Part shown: positions 46,913 through 56,074 of the stretch, one piece after another
Numbering within the stretch: the first letter of the stretch is position 1
Layout: the number at the start of each line of letters is the position of its first letter
NCBI GenBank assembly: GCA_963777725.1
Contig: CAVZRR010000020.1
Location: forward strand, 434,001-498,000
Reading direction: 5' to 3'
DNA from: RPQJ01 sp963777725
Lineage (GTDB): Bacteria > Pseudomonadota > Gammaproteobacteria > Steroidobacterales > Steroidobacteraceae
DNA length: 64,000 bases
Made by a program: the position numbers and the translations under genes
Notes under the pieces: model-generated
The model's input: only the letters and a program-made list of their open reading frames with translations
Told to the model about the DNA's origin: nothing
Databases searched by the model: none

Positions 46913-48773
46913 ATGCATACCTATCCGGCCTGGAAAATCTGGCTGGTCGCCATCGTCATGCTGGTGGCGACCCTGCTCGCGTTGCCGAACGTGTTCGGCG
47001 AGGCGCCGGCGCTGCAGCTGTCGCGCAACGACCGTGCCGCCTTCACCGAGCAAGGCCAGGCCAGCGTCACGGCCATCCTGGCGGAGAAGGGGCTGTCGCC
47101 CGAGGCGGCTCACATCGAGGGCGACCGACTCGTCCTGCGTTTCGCGGAGCGTCGAGCAGCAACTCGCGGCCCGCGACGCGATCCAGGACGCCGCGCCACG
47201 CGAACACCTGATCGCGCTCGCGAAGGCGCCTCGCACGCCCGTGTGGATGCGGGCACTGGGCCTGAAGCCCATGAGCCTCGGTCTCGACCTGCGTGGCGGC
47301 GTCCATTTCCTCTACGAGGTGGATGTCGCCGGCGCGGTCAAGCAGCTGCTCGGCACGATGGAGCGCGACTACCGCACGCTGCTGCGCAACGAGCGAATTC
47401 CGTTCACCGGCATCGAGGTCAGCGGGGTCGACTCCGTGCGCATCTCGCTGCGCACCGGCGACGACGTCGACCGCGCAGCGGCGGCGCTGCGCAAGCAGGA
47501 TCCGACCATCACGCTCGAAACGGACCGTGCGGGCGAGGGTGGATCCGTCACGGTGCGACTGACACCGGAGCAGATCAAGCAGCGCCAGGACTTCGCGATC
47601 CAGCAGAACATCACCACGCTGCGCAATCGCGTCGACGAGCTCGGCGTGACCGAGCCGATCGTCACCCGGCAGGGCGTGGACCGCATCGTCGTGCAGCTGC
47701 CTGGCGTCCAGGACCCGAACGAGGCGCTGCGCGTGCTCGGCGCGACCGCGACCCTCGAGTTCCGGCTGGTCGACCAGCAGCACGACCCGGTCGAGGCCGA
47801 GCAGCTGGGCCGCGCACCGCTCGGCACGCGGCTCTACCAGCGGCGGGACGGCGGGCCGGTGCTGCTGAAGCGCGAGATCATCGTCTCCGGCGAGCAGCTC
47901 GTGGATGCCAGTTCAGGCTTCTCCGAGGGCCAGCCGGCGGTGTTCGTCAAGCTCGACGCGCGCGGCGCCTCCGAGATGCTCAATACCACCCGGGAGAACC
48001 TCGGCCGGCCGATGGCGGTCGTCTTCATCGAGAAGAAGCGCGTCGCCGAAAGCGAGGCGTGCAACGGCGTGCGTTCGGGCAGCGAGTGCACCGAAGAGGA
48101 AGTGATCAGCGTCGCGACCATCCAGGGCGTCTTCAGCAGCAACTTCCAGATCACCGGGCTGCTCGCCGGCGAAGCCCGCGAGCTCGCGCTGCTGCTCAGG
48201 GCCGGTTCGCTCGCGGCGCCGCTCTACATCGTCGAGCAGCGGACGGTCGGCCCGAGCCTCGGCCAGGACAACGTCAACCGCGGCTTCCGGGCGTTGCTCA
48301 TCGGCCTCGTCGGCATGTTCATCTTCATGGGCCTCTACTACCGCAGGTTCGGCCTCGCGGCCAACGTCGTGCTGTTCTCGAACATGGTGCTGCTGACGGC
48401 CATGATGTCGTTGCTGCAGGCGTCGTTGTCGCTGCCCGGCATCGCGGGCATCGTGCTGACGGTCGGCATGGCCGCGGACGCAAACATCCTGATCTTCGAG
48501 CGCATTCGCGAGGAGGTGCGCAACGGCATGAGCCCGCACGCGGCGATCAACGCCGGTTTCGACAAGGCGTTCTCCGCGATCGCGGACTCGAACGTGACGA
48601 CCCTGATCGCCGGCATCGTGCTGTTCACGTTCGGCACCGGCCCGGTGCGCGGATTTGCGGTGACCCTGTGCATCGGCATCCTGACATCGCTGTTCACGGC
48701 CATCGTCGGCAGCCGTGCTCTCATCCACGTGATCTGGGGGCGCCAGCGCAAGCTCGAAGCGCTTCCGATCTGA
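46913..48773 (+). CDS. secD: SecD, protein-export membrane subunit, one +1 shift
   Basis: SecD works with SecF to drive late steps of protein export using the proton gradient. Parts seen are the first membrane helix (WKIWLVAIVMLVATLLALPN), GLDLRGGVHF, the periplasmic P1 domain, and the C-terminal helices with VGMAADANILIFERIREE. An extra base near 47145 (GCG, G, AGC) shifts the frame after residue 78. Removing it joins RLVLRFA to SVEQQLAARDAI and gives 619 residues, the family length. A real break in this gene would be harmful, so a sequence error is likely. Confidence 0.95.
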
Positions 48774-48785
48774 GGCAGACGCGTC

Positions 48786-49722
48786 ATGGAATTCTTCAAG
48801 AAAAAGACCAGCTTCCGCTTCATGGGGCTGCGCCGGCGGTGGTACGTGGTGTCCGGCGTGCTGATCCTGGCTGTCGGTCCTGCTGCTCGCCTTCCGCGGC
48901 CTCAACTTCGGCATCGACTTCACGGGCGGCGTGGTCCTGGAGTTGTCGTTGCCGCAGGCCGCGGATCTCGAGAAGGTCCGTGGCGCGCTCGAGGAAGCCG
49001 GGTTCGGCGACGCGGTCGTGCAGAGCTTCGGCACGTCGCGCGACGTGCTGGTGCGCGTCCTGCCCGAGGAAGGCATGGACGTGAATGCGGTCAGCGCAAA
49101 GGTCCTGACGGCGCTGCAGACCTACGAGCCGGCGTCCGAGCTGCGACGCACGGAGGTGGTGGGCGCCCAGGTCGGCCAGGAGCTGGCGGAGAAAGGCGCG
49201 CTCGCCGCGCTGTTCGCGTTCCTGCTGATCATGGCCTACGTCGCGTTGCGCTTCCAGTGGAAGCTCGCGGTCGGCTCCATCGTCGCGGCGCTGCACGACC
49301 CGATCATCATTCTCGGCATCTTTTCCGCGACGCAGATGACGTTCGACCTGCCGGCCCTGGCGGCGGTCCTCGCGGTCGTCGGTTACTCGCTGAATGACAC
49401 GGTCGTCGTGTTCGATCGAATCCGCGAGCGGTTCATCATGACCCGCAAGGGAGCGCCCGCCGAGATCATCGACCTCGCGATCAACGAGACGCTGTCGCGG
49501 ACGTTGATGACCAGCGTCACGACGCTGATCGCAGTGCTGTCGCTGCTGATTTTCGGCGGCGATGTCCTGAAGTCGTTCTCGGTCGCGCTGGCGATCGGCG
49601 TGCTCGTCGGCACGTTCTCGTCCATCTTCGTCGCGAGTTCCATCGCACTCGACCTCAAGCTGACGGCACGCGACCTGATGCCGGCGCAGCGGGAGAAGGG
49701 CGAAGTGGACGAAATGCCCTGA
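48786..49722 (+). CDS. secF: SecF, protein-export membrane subunit, one +1 shift
   Basis: SecF partners SecD. It has the N-terminal FFKKKTSFRFMGLRR and the first helix VVSGVLILA. An extra base near 48872 (GCT, G, TCG) shifts the frame; after it come SVLLLAFRGLNFGIDFTGG, the periplasmic domain and the helices with GYSLNDTVVVFDRIRE. The corrected protein has 311 residues. The shift lies within the first membrane helix, where either half alone would be non-functional. Confidence 0.95.
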
Positions 49723-49765
49723 GCGCATGGCCTGCACCGCACAGGCCGTCTGAGGGAGAGATCTC

Positions 49766-50746
49766 GTGACCGAGGTCGTGTGGGGCGGGTTCCTCGCCTT
49801 CTTCCTGACGCTGCTGTTCCTCGACCTGAGTGTCCTGCACCGCGAGTCGGCGGAGCTCTCGGTCAAGCAGGCGCTGTTCTGGACCAGCGTCTGGGTCAGC
49901 GTCGCGCTCTCGTTCACGCTCGTCGTCTACGGCCTCTACGAGCATCGCTGGCTCGGCTTCGAGCCCGGGCCCGGCGTCGGCAGCGGCGCGGACGCCGTCG
50001 TGCTGTTCGTGACCGGCTACCTGCTCGAGTGGTCGCTGTCGGTCGACAACATCTTCGTCATCGCGCTGATCTTCTCGTACCTGAAGATTCCCGCGCTCTA
50101 CCAGTACCGCGTGCTGTTCTGGGGCATCGTCGGCGCGATCGTGTTGCGCGGCCTGATGATCGCGACGGGCACGGCGCTGCTCGCCCACTTCGACTGGATG
50201 TTCTACGTGTTCGGCGCGATCCTGCTGATCTCGGCGTTGCGCATGCTGCGCGACGACGACGAGGTGCCGGATTTCGGCGGGAGCTTTCCCGCGCGGCTGG
50301 TGCGACGCTTCATGCCGGTATCCGAGGAGCTCGACCGCGCGCGCTTCTTCGTGCGGCGCGACGGCGTGCTGCACGCGACGCCGCTCTTCGTCGCGCTCGT
50401 CATGGTCGAACTGACCGACGTGGTGTTCGCCGTGGATTCGATCCCGGCCATCCTGGCGGTGACGCAGGACCCGTTCCTCGTGTTCACGTCGAACGCGTTC
50501 GCGATCCTCGGCCTGCGCTCGCTCTATTTCGCGGTCGCGGGACTGATGGTGATGTTCCGCTACCTGAAATACAGCCTGGTGCTGATCCTCGCGTTCGTCG
50601 GCGTCAAGATGCTGCTGGTCAGCCACTTCCACGTGCCGAATCTCGTCTCGCTCGGCATCATCCTCGGGACGCTGGCGGGCGGCGTCGTGGCGTCGCTCTG
50701 GGCCGCTCGGCGCGAGGAACGGGCCGCTCGCGGCGCGGGTGACTGA
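49766..50746 (+). CDS. TerC/Alx-family membrane protein
   Basis: This is a 326-residue membrane protein with about nine helices. It has the family's paired acidic motifs LLEWSLSVDNIFVIAL and VELTDVVFAVDSIPAIL. Members relate to tellurite resistance (TerC) or manganese export at high pH (Alx, MeeY/MeeF type). No yybP-ykoY riboswitch fits in the 43-base gap upstream, which differs from E. coli alx. The GTG start has AGGGAGAG upstream. Confidence 0.9.
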   Translation: MTEVVWGGFLAFFLTLLFLDLSVLHRESAELSVKQALFWTSVWVSVALSFTLVVYGLYEHRWLGFEPGPGVGSGADAVVLFVTGYLLEWSLSVDNIFVIALIFSYLKIPALYQYRVLFWGIVGAIVLRGLMIATGTALLAHFDWMFYVFGAILLISALRMLRDDDEVPDFGGSFPARLVRRFMPVSEELDRARFFVRRDGVLHATPLFVALVMVELTDVVFAVDSIPAILAVTQDPFLVFTSNAFAILGLRSLYFAVAGLMVMFRYLKYSLVLILAFVGVKMLLVSHFHVPNLVSLGIILGTLAGGVVASLWAARREERAARGAGD

Positions 50747-50748
50747 GC

Positions 50749-50766
50749 TTCGGCTCCGCAGCCGAG
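50749..50766. terminator. Weak hairpin between terC and suhB
   Basis: TTCGGCT (50749-50755) and AGCCGAG (50760-50766) form a 7-bp stem (one G-T pair) with loop CCGC, in the 21-base gap between two convergent genes. There is no T-tract on either side, so any terminator role is doubtful. Confidence 0.3.
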
Positions 50767-50767
50767 A

Positions 50768-51568
50768 TCAGCCCTCGCGCAGCGGCTCCGGGACGAGCGG
50801 GCCCAGGGCCGCGACCAGTGCTTCGTAGACCTTCGGCGTGCCGGCGATGACGTTGCCGCCCTGGCGGTACTCGCCGCCGGTCAGCGTGCCGATGCGGCCG
50901 CCGGCCTCGGTGATCATCAGCGTGCCCGCGGCCGTGTCCCAGGCGTTCAGGCCGATCTCCCAGAAACCGTCGATGCGGCCGGCTGCGACGTAGGCCAGGT
51001 CGAGCGACGCCGCGCCGGGGCGGCGAATGCCGGCCGTCTGCTGCATCACGACCTTCAGCATCGCCAGGTACTCGTCGATCCACTGGGCATTGGCGCGATA
51101 GGGGAAACCGGTGCCGATCAGCGCGCCCTCGAGTTCCATCTGCTTGCTGACGCGAATCCGGCGGCCGTCGACCTGCGCGCCGTCGCCGCGCGACGCGGTG
51201 AAGAGCTCCTGCCGCATCGGATCGTAGATGACGCCGTGCTCGAGCCGGCCGCGATACTCGCAGGCGAGCGAGACGGCGAAGGTGGGGAAGCCGTGCAGGA
51301 AGTTGGTCGTGCCGTCGAGCGGATCGATGATCCAGATGAACTCGTCGCCGCCGCTGCGGCCGCTCTCCTCGCCGAGGAAGCCGTGGTCGGGGTGGCTGCG
51401 ACGGATCGTCTCGATGATGTCGCGTTCGGCCATCTGGTCGATCTCGGTGACGAAATCGTTGCGGCTCTTCGAGCGAATGCCGAGCGTGGGCACCCGGTCG
51501 ACGTTGCGCACGATCAGGTCCCCGGCGCGACGCGCGGCGCGGACGGCGATATTGAGCAATGGCTGCAT
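50768..51568 (-). CDS. suhB: SuhB-type inositol-1-monophosphatase
   Basis: This is a 266-residue Mg-dependent phosphatase with the family sites GEESG (metal glutamates), WIIDPLDGTTNFLHG and WDTAAGTLMI. In gammaproteobacteria SuhB dephosphorylates inositol phosphates and also joins rRNA transcription antitermination complexes. It is divergent from trmJ across 83 bases, the usual gammaproteobacterial arrangement. Confidence 0.95.
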   Translation of the reverse strand: MQPLLNIAVRAARRAGDLIVRNVDRVPTLGIRSKSRNDFVTEIDQMAERDIIETIRRSHPDHGFLGEESGRSGGDEFIWIIDPLDGTTNFLHGFPTFAVSLACEYRGRLEHGVIYDPMRQELFTASRGDGAQVDGRRIRVSKQMELEGALIGTGFPYRANAQWIDEYLAMLKVVMQQTAGIRRPGAASLDLAYVAAGRIDGFWEIGLNAWDTAAGTLMITEAGGRIGTLTGGEYRQGGNVIAGTPKVYEALVAALGPLVPEPLREG

Positions 51569-51651
51569 GAGACGGCGTCTCGACGGTTGGCGGTGACTGG
51601 CAAAGAACGGCGAGCCTTGGGCCCGCCCACAGCCCGGTAGAATACCAGAGC

Positions 51652-52404
51652 ATGTCCATTCGCATCGTCATGGCCGGGATCTCGCACCCGGGCAACATCG
51701 GCTCGGCCGCCCGCGCCATGAAGACGATGGGCCTCGAGCAGCTGTGCCTGGTCGCGCCCGAGCGCTTTCCGGCGACCGAGGCCACGGTGCTGGCCGCGGG
51801 TGCCGATGACGTGCTGGACCGCGCCCGTGTGTTCCCTGACGTGCGCAGCGCCGTGGCGGACTGCGGGTTCGTCGTGGGTACCACGGCGCGCTCGCGGCAC
51901 CTGCCGTGGCGCACCGTCGAGCCGCGGGAAGCGGCGCGCGAGATCGCGGCCGCTTCGCGAGCCAGCGAGGTCGCGGTCTTGTTCGGCGCCGAGCGCACCG
52001 GGCTCACCAACGAAGACCTCGAGCTGTGCCAGGCGCTGGTCACGATTCCGACGGGCTCGGTCTACGCTTCGCTGAACGTCGCGATGGCCGTGCAGGTCAT
52101 CGCCTACGAGATCCGGCTCGCGCTGCGCGATGAGCCCGACTCCGGGCGGACCGCCGGCGTCCCGCTCGCCAGCGCGCGCGACATGGAGCAGTTCTACCTG
52201 CACCTGGAGCAGGTGCTCGAGGAGATCGAGTTTCGCGACCGCACCGGCGAGGGCCACCTGATGGCCCGCATCCGGCGCATGTTCAATCGCGTCGTGCCCG
52301 ACCAGAACGAGATCAACATCCTGCGCGGCATCCTCACCGCCGTGCAGGGCAAGCGTCGGCGCGCCGGGGATCCCCACGCGACGCGGCCTGCACCGCTGCC
52401 ATGA
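51652..52404 (+). CDS. trmJ: tRNA (cytidine/uridine-2'-O-)-methyltransferase TrmJ
   Basis: This is a 250-residue SPOUT methyltransferase that modifies position 32 of tRNAs. The three knot motifs are visible: GNIGSAARAMKTMGL, LFGAERTGLTNEDL and IPTGSVYASLNVAMAVQ. The C-terminal helical part follows. A TAGAAT at 51638-51643 lies just before the start. Its TGA overlaps the ATG of the cysteine desulfurase gene. Confidence 0.94.
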   Translation: MSIRIVMAGISHPGNIGSAARAMKTMGLEQLCLVAPERFPATEATVLAAGADDVLDRARVFPDVRSAVADCGFVVGTTARSRHLPWRTVEPREAAREIAAASRASEVAVLFGAERTGLTNEDLELCQALVTIPTGSVYASLNVAMAVQVIAYEIRLALRDEPDSGRTAGVPLASARDMEQFYLHLEQVLEEIEFRDRTGEGHLMARIRRMFNRVVPDQNEINILRGILTAVQGKRRRAGDPHATRPAPLP

Positions 52405-53574
52405 GCGACGTCGTCTACCTGGACAATGCGGCCACCACGCCGGTGGACCCGCGGGTCGTCGAGGCGATGGCGACTTGCCTGGGCGTCGACGGCGACTTTG
52501 CCAACCCGTCCGCCACCGGCCATGCGCCGGGGCGCCGCGCGCGCGCGCGCGTCGAGCAGGCGCGGGAGGAGGTTGCGAGCCTGGTCGGAGCCCGACCCGC
52601 GCAGGTGATCTGGACGTCGGGCGCCACGGAAGCCGACAACCTCGCGTTGCTCGGTGCGGCGCGCTTCTATCGATCCCGCGGCCAGCACGTCGTGACCGCG
52701 CGCACGGAGCATCCGGCCGTGCTCGACGCCTGCCGCCAGCTCGAGCGAGAGGGTTTCGCGGTCACCTATCTCGTGCCGGGCCGCGATGGCATCGTCCAGC
52801 CCGCGCAGGTCGAGTCCGCGCTGCGGCCGGAGACGATCCTGGTCTCGCTGATGCACGTCAACAACGAGATCGGCGTCGTGCAGGACATCGGCACCGTCGG
52901 GCGGCTGTGCCGTGCCCGCGGCGTGCTGTTCCACGTCGACGCTGCGCAGAGCGCCGGCAAGCTGCCTCTCGACGTCGAGCGTGACTGCATCGACCTGCTC
53001 GCGTTGACGGCGCACAAAGTGCACGGTCCGAAGGGTATCGGTGCGCTCTGCGTCCGGCTCGAGCCGCGCATCGGTCTCGTGCCGTTGCTGTACGGTGGCG
53101 GGCAGGAGCGCGGGTTGCGCTCCGGCACGCTGCCGACCCACCAGATCGTCGGCATGGGCGTCGCGTACCGGATCGCCGCGCTGGAAATGGCCGCAGATTC
53201 CGCGCGAATCGCGCGACTGCGTGACCGGCTCTGGCAGGGCCTCGCCGAGCTGCCGGGCGTCGAGCTCAATGGGCACGCGGCGCAGCGCGTGCCCGGCATC
53301 CTCAACGTCACGATCGACGGCGTCGAGGGCGAGAGCCTGCTGTTCGCGTTGCCGGGCCTCGCGGTCGCCTCGGGATCCGCCTGCGCGACGACCAACGCCG
53401 AACCGTCGTACGTGCTGCGCGCGCTCGGTCGCAGCGATCGGCTGGCGCAGAGCTCGCTGCGCCTCAGCCTCGGCCGCTACACGACCGCGGAAGAGATCGA
53501 CGCTCGCGATCGAGGCGATCCAGGGGGCGGTCCGGCGGTTGCGCGCCGTCGCTCCGCGCGGGATGGCGACGTGA
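52401..53574 (+). CDS. iscS: Cysteine desulfurase (IscS/NifS-type), one +1 shift
   Basis: This is a PLP enzyme that takes sulfur from cysteine for Fe-S clusters and tRNA thiolation. It has NAATTPVDPRV at the start, the ASGATEADNLA-type TSGATEADN, the PLP lysine in TAHKVHGPKG, and the active cysteine in SGSACATTNAEPS. An extra base near 53500 (GAC, G, CTC) shifts the last 25 codons. Removing it gives EEIDLAIEAIQGAVRRLRAV and an end at 53574, with 390 residues in total. The usual iscR is not next to it; trmJ takes that place. Confidence 0.92.
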
Positions 53575-53970
53575 CGGACGACGATCCACGCTATGGGAGC
53601 CGAGGTCAGGCATCGCATGGCGACGCTGTCGGGTGCCGGTTCACTGCCCGCGAGCGATGACGTCGTGACGGCTTGCGCCGGGGATCGAGAGCAGGGCGCC
53701 GAGGTCCGCCTGCAGTTCCGCGTGGCGGACGACCGGGTCGTGGATGCGCGCTTCCAGGCCTTCGGCTGTCCGCATTTCCTCGCGGCGGCGTCCTGGTTGA
53801 CCGATCGGCTGCGCGGTGCGGGCCCGGCGCAATTCGAGGCGTGGGACTGGCGCGAGGCCGCCGCCGCGCTCGAGGTCCCGGCCGCGAAATACGGGCGCTT
53901 GCTCACACTGCAGGACGCCGTCCGCGCCGCCGCGAGGAACTGGCCCGGCGCAAGCCGGTCTACCGTGTAG
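53571..53970 (+). CDS. IscU/NifU-N-like scaffold protein, reduced cysteines, one +1 shift
   Basis: A short IscU-like protein of about 132 residues. The reading begins at the GTG at 53571, which overlaps the desulfurase TGA. It passes an extra base near 53595 (TAT, G, GGA) to give RYGAEVRHRMATLSGAG. Visible features are VVTAC and FQAFGCPHFLAAASWL, the IscU core. IscU needs three cysteines and one aspartate for cluster assembly. Only two cysteines are seen, and the third, near the C-terminus, is missing. It may be a divergent scaffold or a partner of the desulfurase. The N-terminus before 53593 is inferred. Confidence 0.7.
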
Positions 53971-54004
53971 AATCCGCGCAACTCCGAGGCCCAGCAACGC
54001 CGCC

Positions 54005-54328
54005 ATGACAGTCTCGCTCACCCAGTCCGCCGCCGATCGAGTCCGCAGCTTCCTGGAGGGCCGCGGGCGCGGTGTCGGGTTACGCCTCGGCGTCAAGAAG
54101 ACGGGCTGCTCCGGCTTCGCCTACGTCGTCAACTATGCGGACGAGGTCGGCGCGGCCGACGTGGTGTTCGAGGATCGCGGCGTCCGCGTCATCGTCGATG
54201 CCGACAGCCTGCGCTACGTGGACGGCACGGAGATCGACTTCGTGCGCCAGGGCCTCAACGAGGCCTTCAAGTTCCGCAACCCCAACGTGCGCGGCGAGTG
54301 TGGTTGCGGCGAGAGCTTCAACGTCTAA
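54005..54328 (+). CDS. IscA/ErpA-type A-carrier protein
   Basis: This is a 107-residue HesB-type protein with the three cluster-binding cysteines (KTGCSGFAYV, then GECGCGESF at the C-terminus). A-type carriers hand Fe-S clusters to target enzymes. It follows the IscU-like gene by 34 bases and completes a small desulfurase-scaffold-carrier set. The chaperones HscB and HscA are not nearby. Confidence 0.92.
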   Translation: MTVSLTQSAADRVRSFLEGRGRGVGLRLGVKKTGCSGFAYVVNYADEVGAADVVFEDRGVRVIVDADSLRYVDGTEIDFVRQGLNEAFKFRNPNVRGECGCGESFNV

Positions 54329-54351
54329 CTGCCCGTCGCGGCTGAATTTTA

Positions 54352-54380
54352 TTGGTTGCCGCAGCCGCGGCAGGTATACT
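54352..54380 (+). promoter_or_regulatory. Sigma-70-type promoter of the ndk operon
   Basis: TTGGTT at 54352-54357 and TATACT at 54375-54380 are 17 bases apart, a good match to the consensus. The transcript would have a leader of about 107 bases before ndk, with two GC-rich hairpins: 54414-54433 (arms GACCCGCG/CGCGGGTC) and one near 54464-54479 (CGGGGC/GCCCCG). Confidence 0.65.
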
Positions 54381-54493
54381 TAGCAGTTCGGTTTTCGAGG
54401 TCGGCCCCGCCCGGACCCGCGCTCGCGCGGGTCTCGAATATTGGGGCTCCGTTTCACGAGCACCGGGGCTGTCGCCCCGTCGAGAGGATCCGC

Positions 54494-54919
54494 ATGGCCG
54501 TCGAACGCACTCTGTCCATCGTCAAGCCCGATGGCGTCCGCAAGAACGTCATCGGCGAGGTCTACCGCCGCTTCGAGCAGGCGGGCTTGAAGATCGTCGC
54601 TGCCCGCATGATGAAGCTGTCGCAGGCGCAGGCCGAGGGCTTCTACGCCGTGCACCGCGAGCGACCGTTCTTCAAGGACCTCGTCTCGTACATGACTTCC
54701 GGCCCGGTGATCGTGCAGGTGCTCGAGGGCGACAACGCCGTCGCGAAGCACCGCGAGATCATGGGCGCCACCGACCCGAAGAAGGCCGCGCCGGGCACGA
54801 TCCGCGCCGACCTCGCCGAGAGCATCGAGCAGAACGTCGTGCACGGCTCGGACAGCCTCGAGAATGCGGCGCGCGAAATCGGCTACTTCTTCGCCGAGAC
54901 GGAGCTCTGCCCGCGCTGA
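54494..54919 (+). CDS. ndk: Nucleoside diphosphate kinase
   Basis: This is a 141-residue Ndk that balances nucleoside triphosphate pools. It begins AVERTLSIVKPDGVRKNVIG, has RPFFKDLVSYMTSGPV in the middle, and the catalytic histidine in NVVHGSDSLENA. It is the first gene of the run to der, with its own promoter upstream. Confidence 0.97.
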   Translation: MAVERTLSIVKPDGVRKNVIGEVYRRFEQAGLKIVAARMMKLSQAQAEGFYAVHRERPFFKDLVSYMTSGPVIVQVLEGDNAVAKHREIMGATDPKKAAPGTIRADLAESIEQNVVHGSDSLENAAREIGYFFAETELCPR

Positions 54920-54958
54920 GCCGGGGAACCTGGCGCGCGCTCGCGGTCCAAACGAGTC

Positions 54959-56074
54959 ATGGGTGAACTCTCCACACCGAAGGTGAACCTGCTCGGCCTG
55001 ACGCGCGCCGGCATGGAGGAGTTCGTGCTCGGCATGGGCGAGAAGCCCTTCCGCGCGCGCCAGCTGATGAAGTGGATCTATCGGCGGGCGGTCGGCGACT
55101 TCGAGTCGATGACCGATCTCGGCAAGGACTTCCGCCAGCGCCTCGCCGCGGTGGCGGAGATTCGTGCACCGGAGGTGATCCTCTCGCAGGCGTCCGCGGA
55201 CGGCACGCGCAAGTGGCTGCTGCGCTTCGAGAGCGGCCAGGCGATCGAGATGGTGTTCATCCCGGAGCCGGGCCGCGGCACGCTCTGCATCTCGAGCCAG
55301 GTCGGCTGCACGATGGACTGCACGTTCTGCTCCACGGCGCAGCAGGGCTTCAATCGCAACCTCGAGACCGCGGAGATCGTGGGCCAGGTCTGGCTCGCGA
55401 ACCGCGAGCTCGGCTACTCGCCCGACGGCGACCGCGTGATCACCAACGTCGTGTTCATGGGCATGGGCGAGCCGCTTGCGAACTATCGCAACGTGGTGCC
55501 CGCCGCCGAGGTCATGATGGACGACATCGGCCTCGACCTGTCGCGCCGGCGCGTCACGATCAGCACCTCCGGCCTGGTGCCGCAGATGATCCGGATCGCC
55601 GACGAAACCAATGTGGCACTCGCCGTCTCGCTGCACGCGCCCAATGACGAGTTGCGCAGCGAGCTCGTGCCGATCAACCGCCGGCATCCGATCGCAGAGC
55701 TGCTCGACGCGTGCTGGCACTACGTCGAGAAGCAGAATGCCCGCAACGTGACTTTCGAATACGTCATGCTCGACGGCGTCAACGACAAGCCTGCGCACGC
55801 GCGCGAGCTCGTGTCGTTGCTGCGGGGTCATCCCGCGAAGGTCAACCTGATCCCGTTCAACCCGTTCCCGGGCACCGTTTACCGTCGCTCCACGGAGGAG
55901 GCTATCGTGCGCTTCCGAGACATCCTGCTGAAGGGCGGCGTGATCGCCACGATCCGCCGCACCCGCGGTGACGACATCGATGCGGCCTGCGGCCAGCTCG
56001 TCGGCCGGGTCAACGACCGCACCACGACCCGCCTCGGCCAGAAGGTCATCTCGATTGCGGTGGCGCAGCCATGA
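54959..56074 (+). CDS. rlmN: Dual-specificity 23S rRNA/tRNA adenine-C2 methyltransferase
   Basis: RlmN is a radical-SAM enzyme that methylates A2503 of 23S rRNA and A37 of some tRNAs. The 371-residue protein has the cluster motif CTMDCTFC, then GMGEPLANYRNV. The catalytic cysteine that carries the methyl group is in DDIDAACGQL near the C-terminus. Its TGA overlaps the pilW start (ATGA). Confidence 0.97.
   Translation: MGELSTPKVNLLGLTRAGMEEFVLGMGEKPFRARQLMKWIYRRAVGDFESMTDLGKDFRQRLAAVAEIRAPEVILSQASADGTRKWLLRFESGQAIEMVFIPEPGRGTLCISSQVGCTMDCTFCSTAQQGFNRNLETAEIVGQVWLANRELGYSPDGDRVITNVVFMGMGEPLANYRNVVPAAEVMMDDIGLDLSRRRVTISTSGLVPQMIRIADETNVALAVSLHAPNDELRSELVPINRRHPIAELLDACWHYVEKQNARNVTFEYVMLDGVNDKPAHARELVSLLRGHPAKVNLIPFNPFPGTVYRRSTEEAIVRFRDILLKGGVIATIRRTRGDDIDAACGQLVGRVNDRTTTRLGQKVISIAVAQP

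Noticed and set aside
49723..49765. A yybP-ykoY manganese riboswitch before the TerC/Alx gene
   Set aside because: Only 43 bases separate secF from terC, too short for the aptamer, and the conserved motifs are absent.
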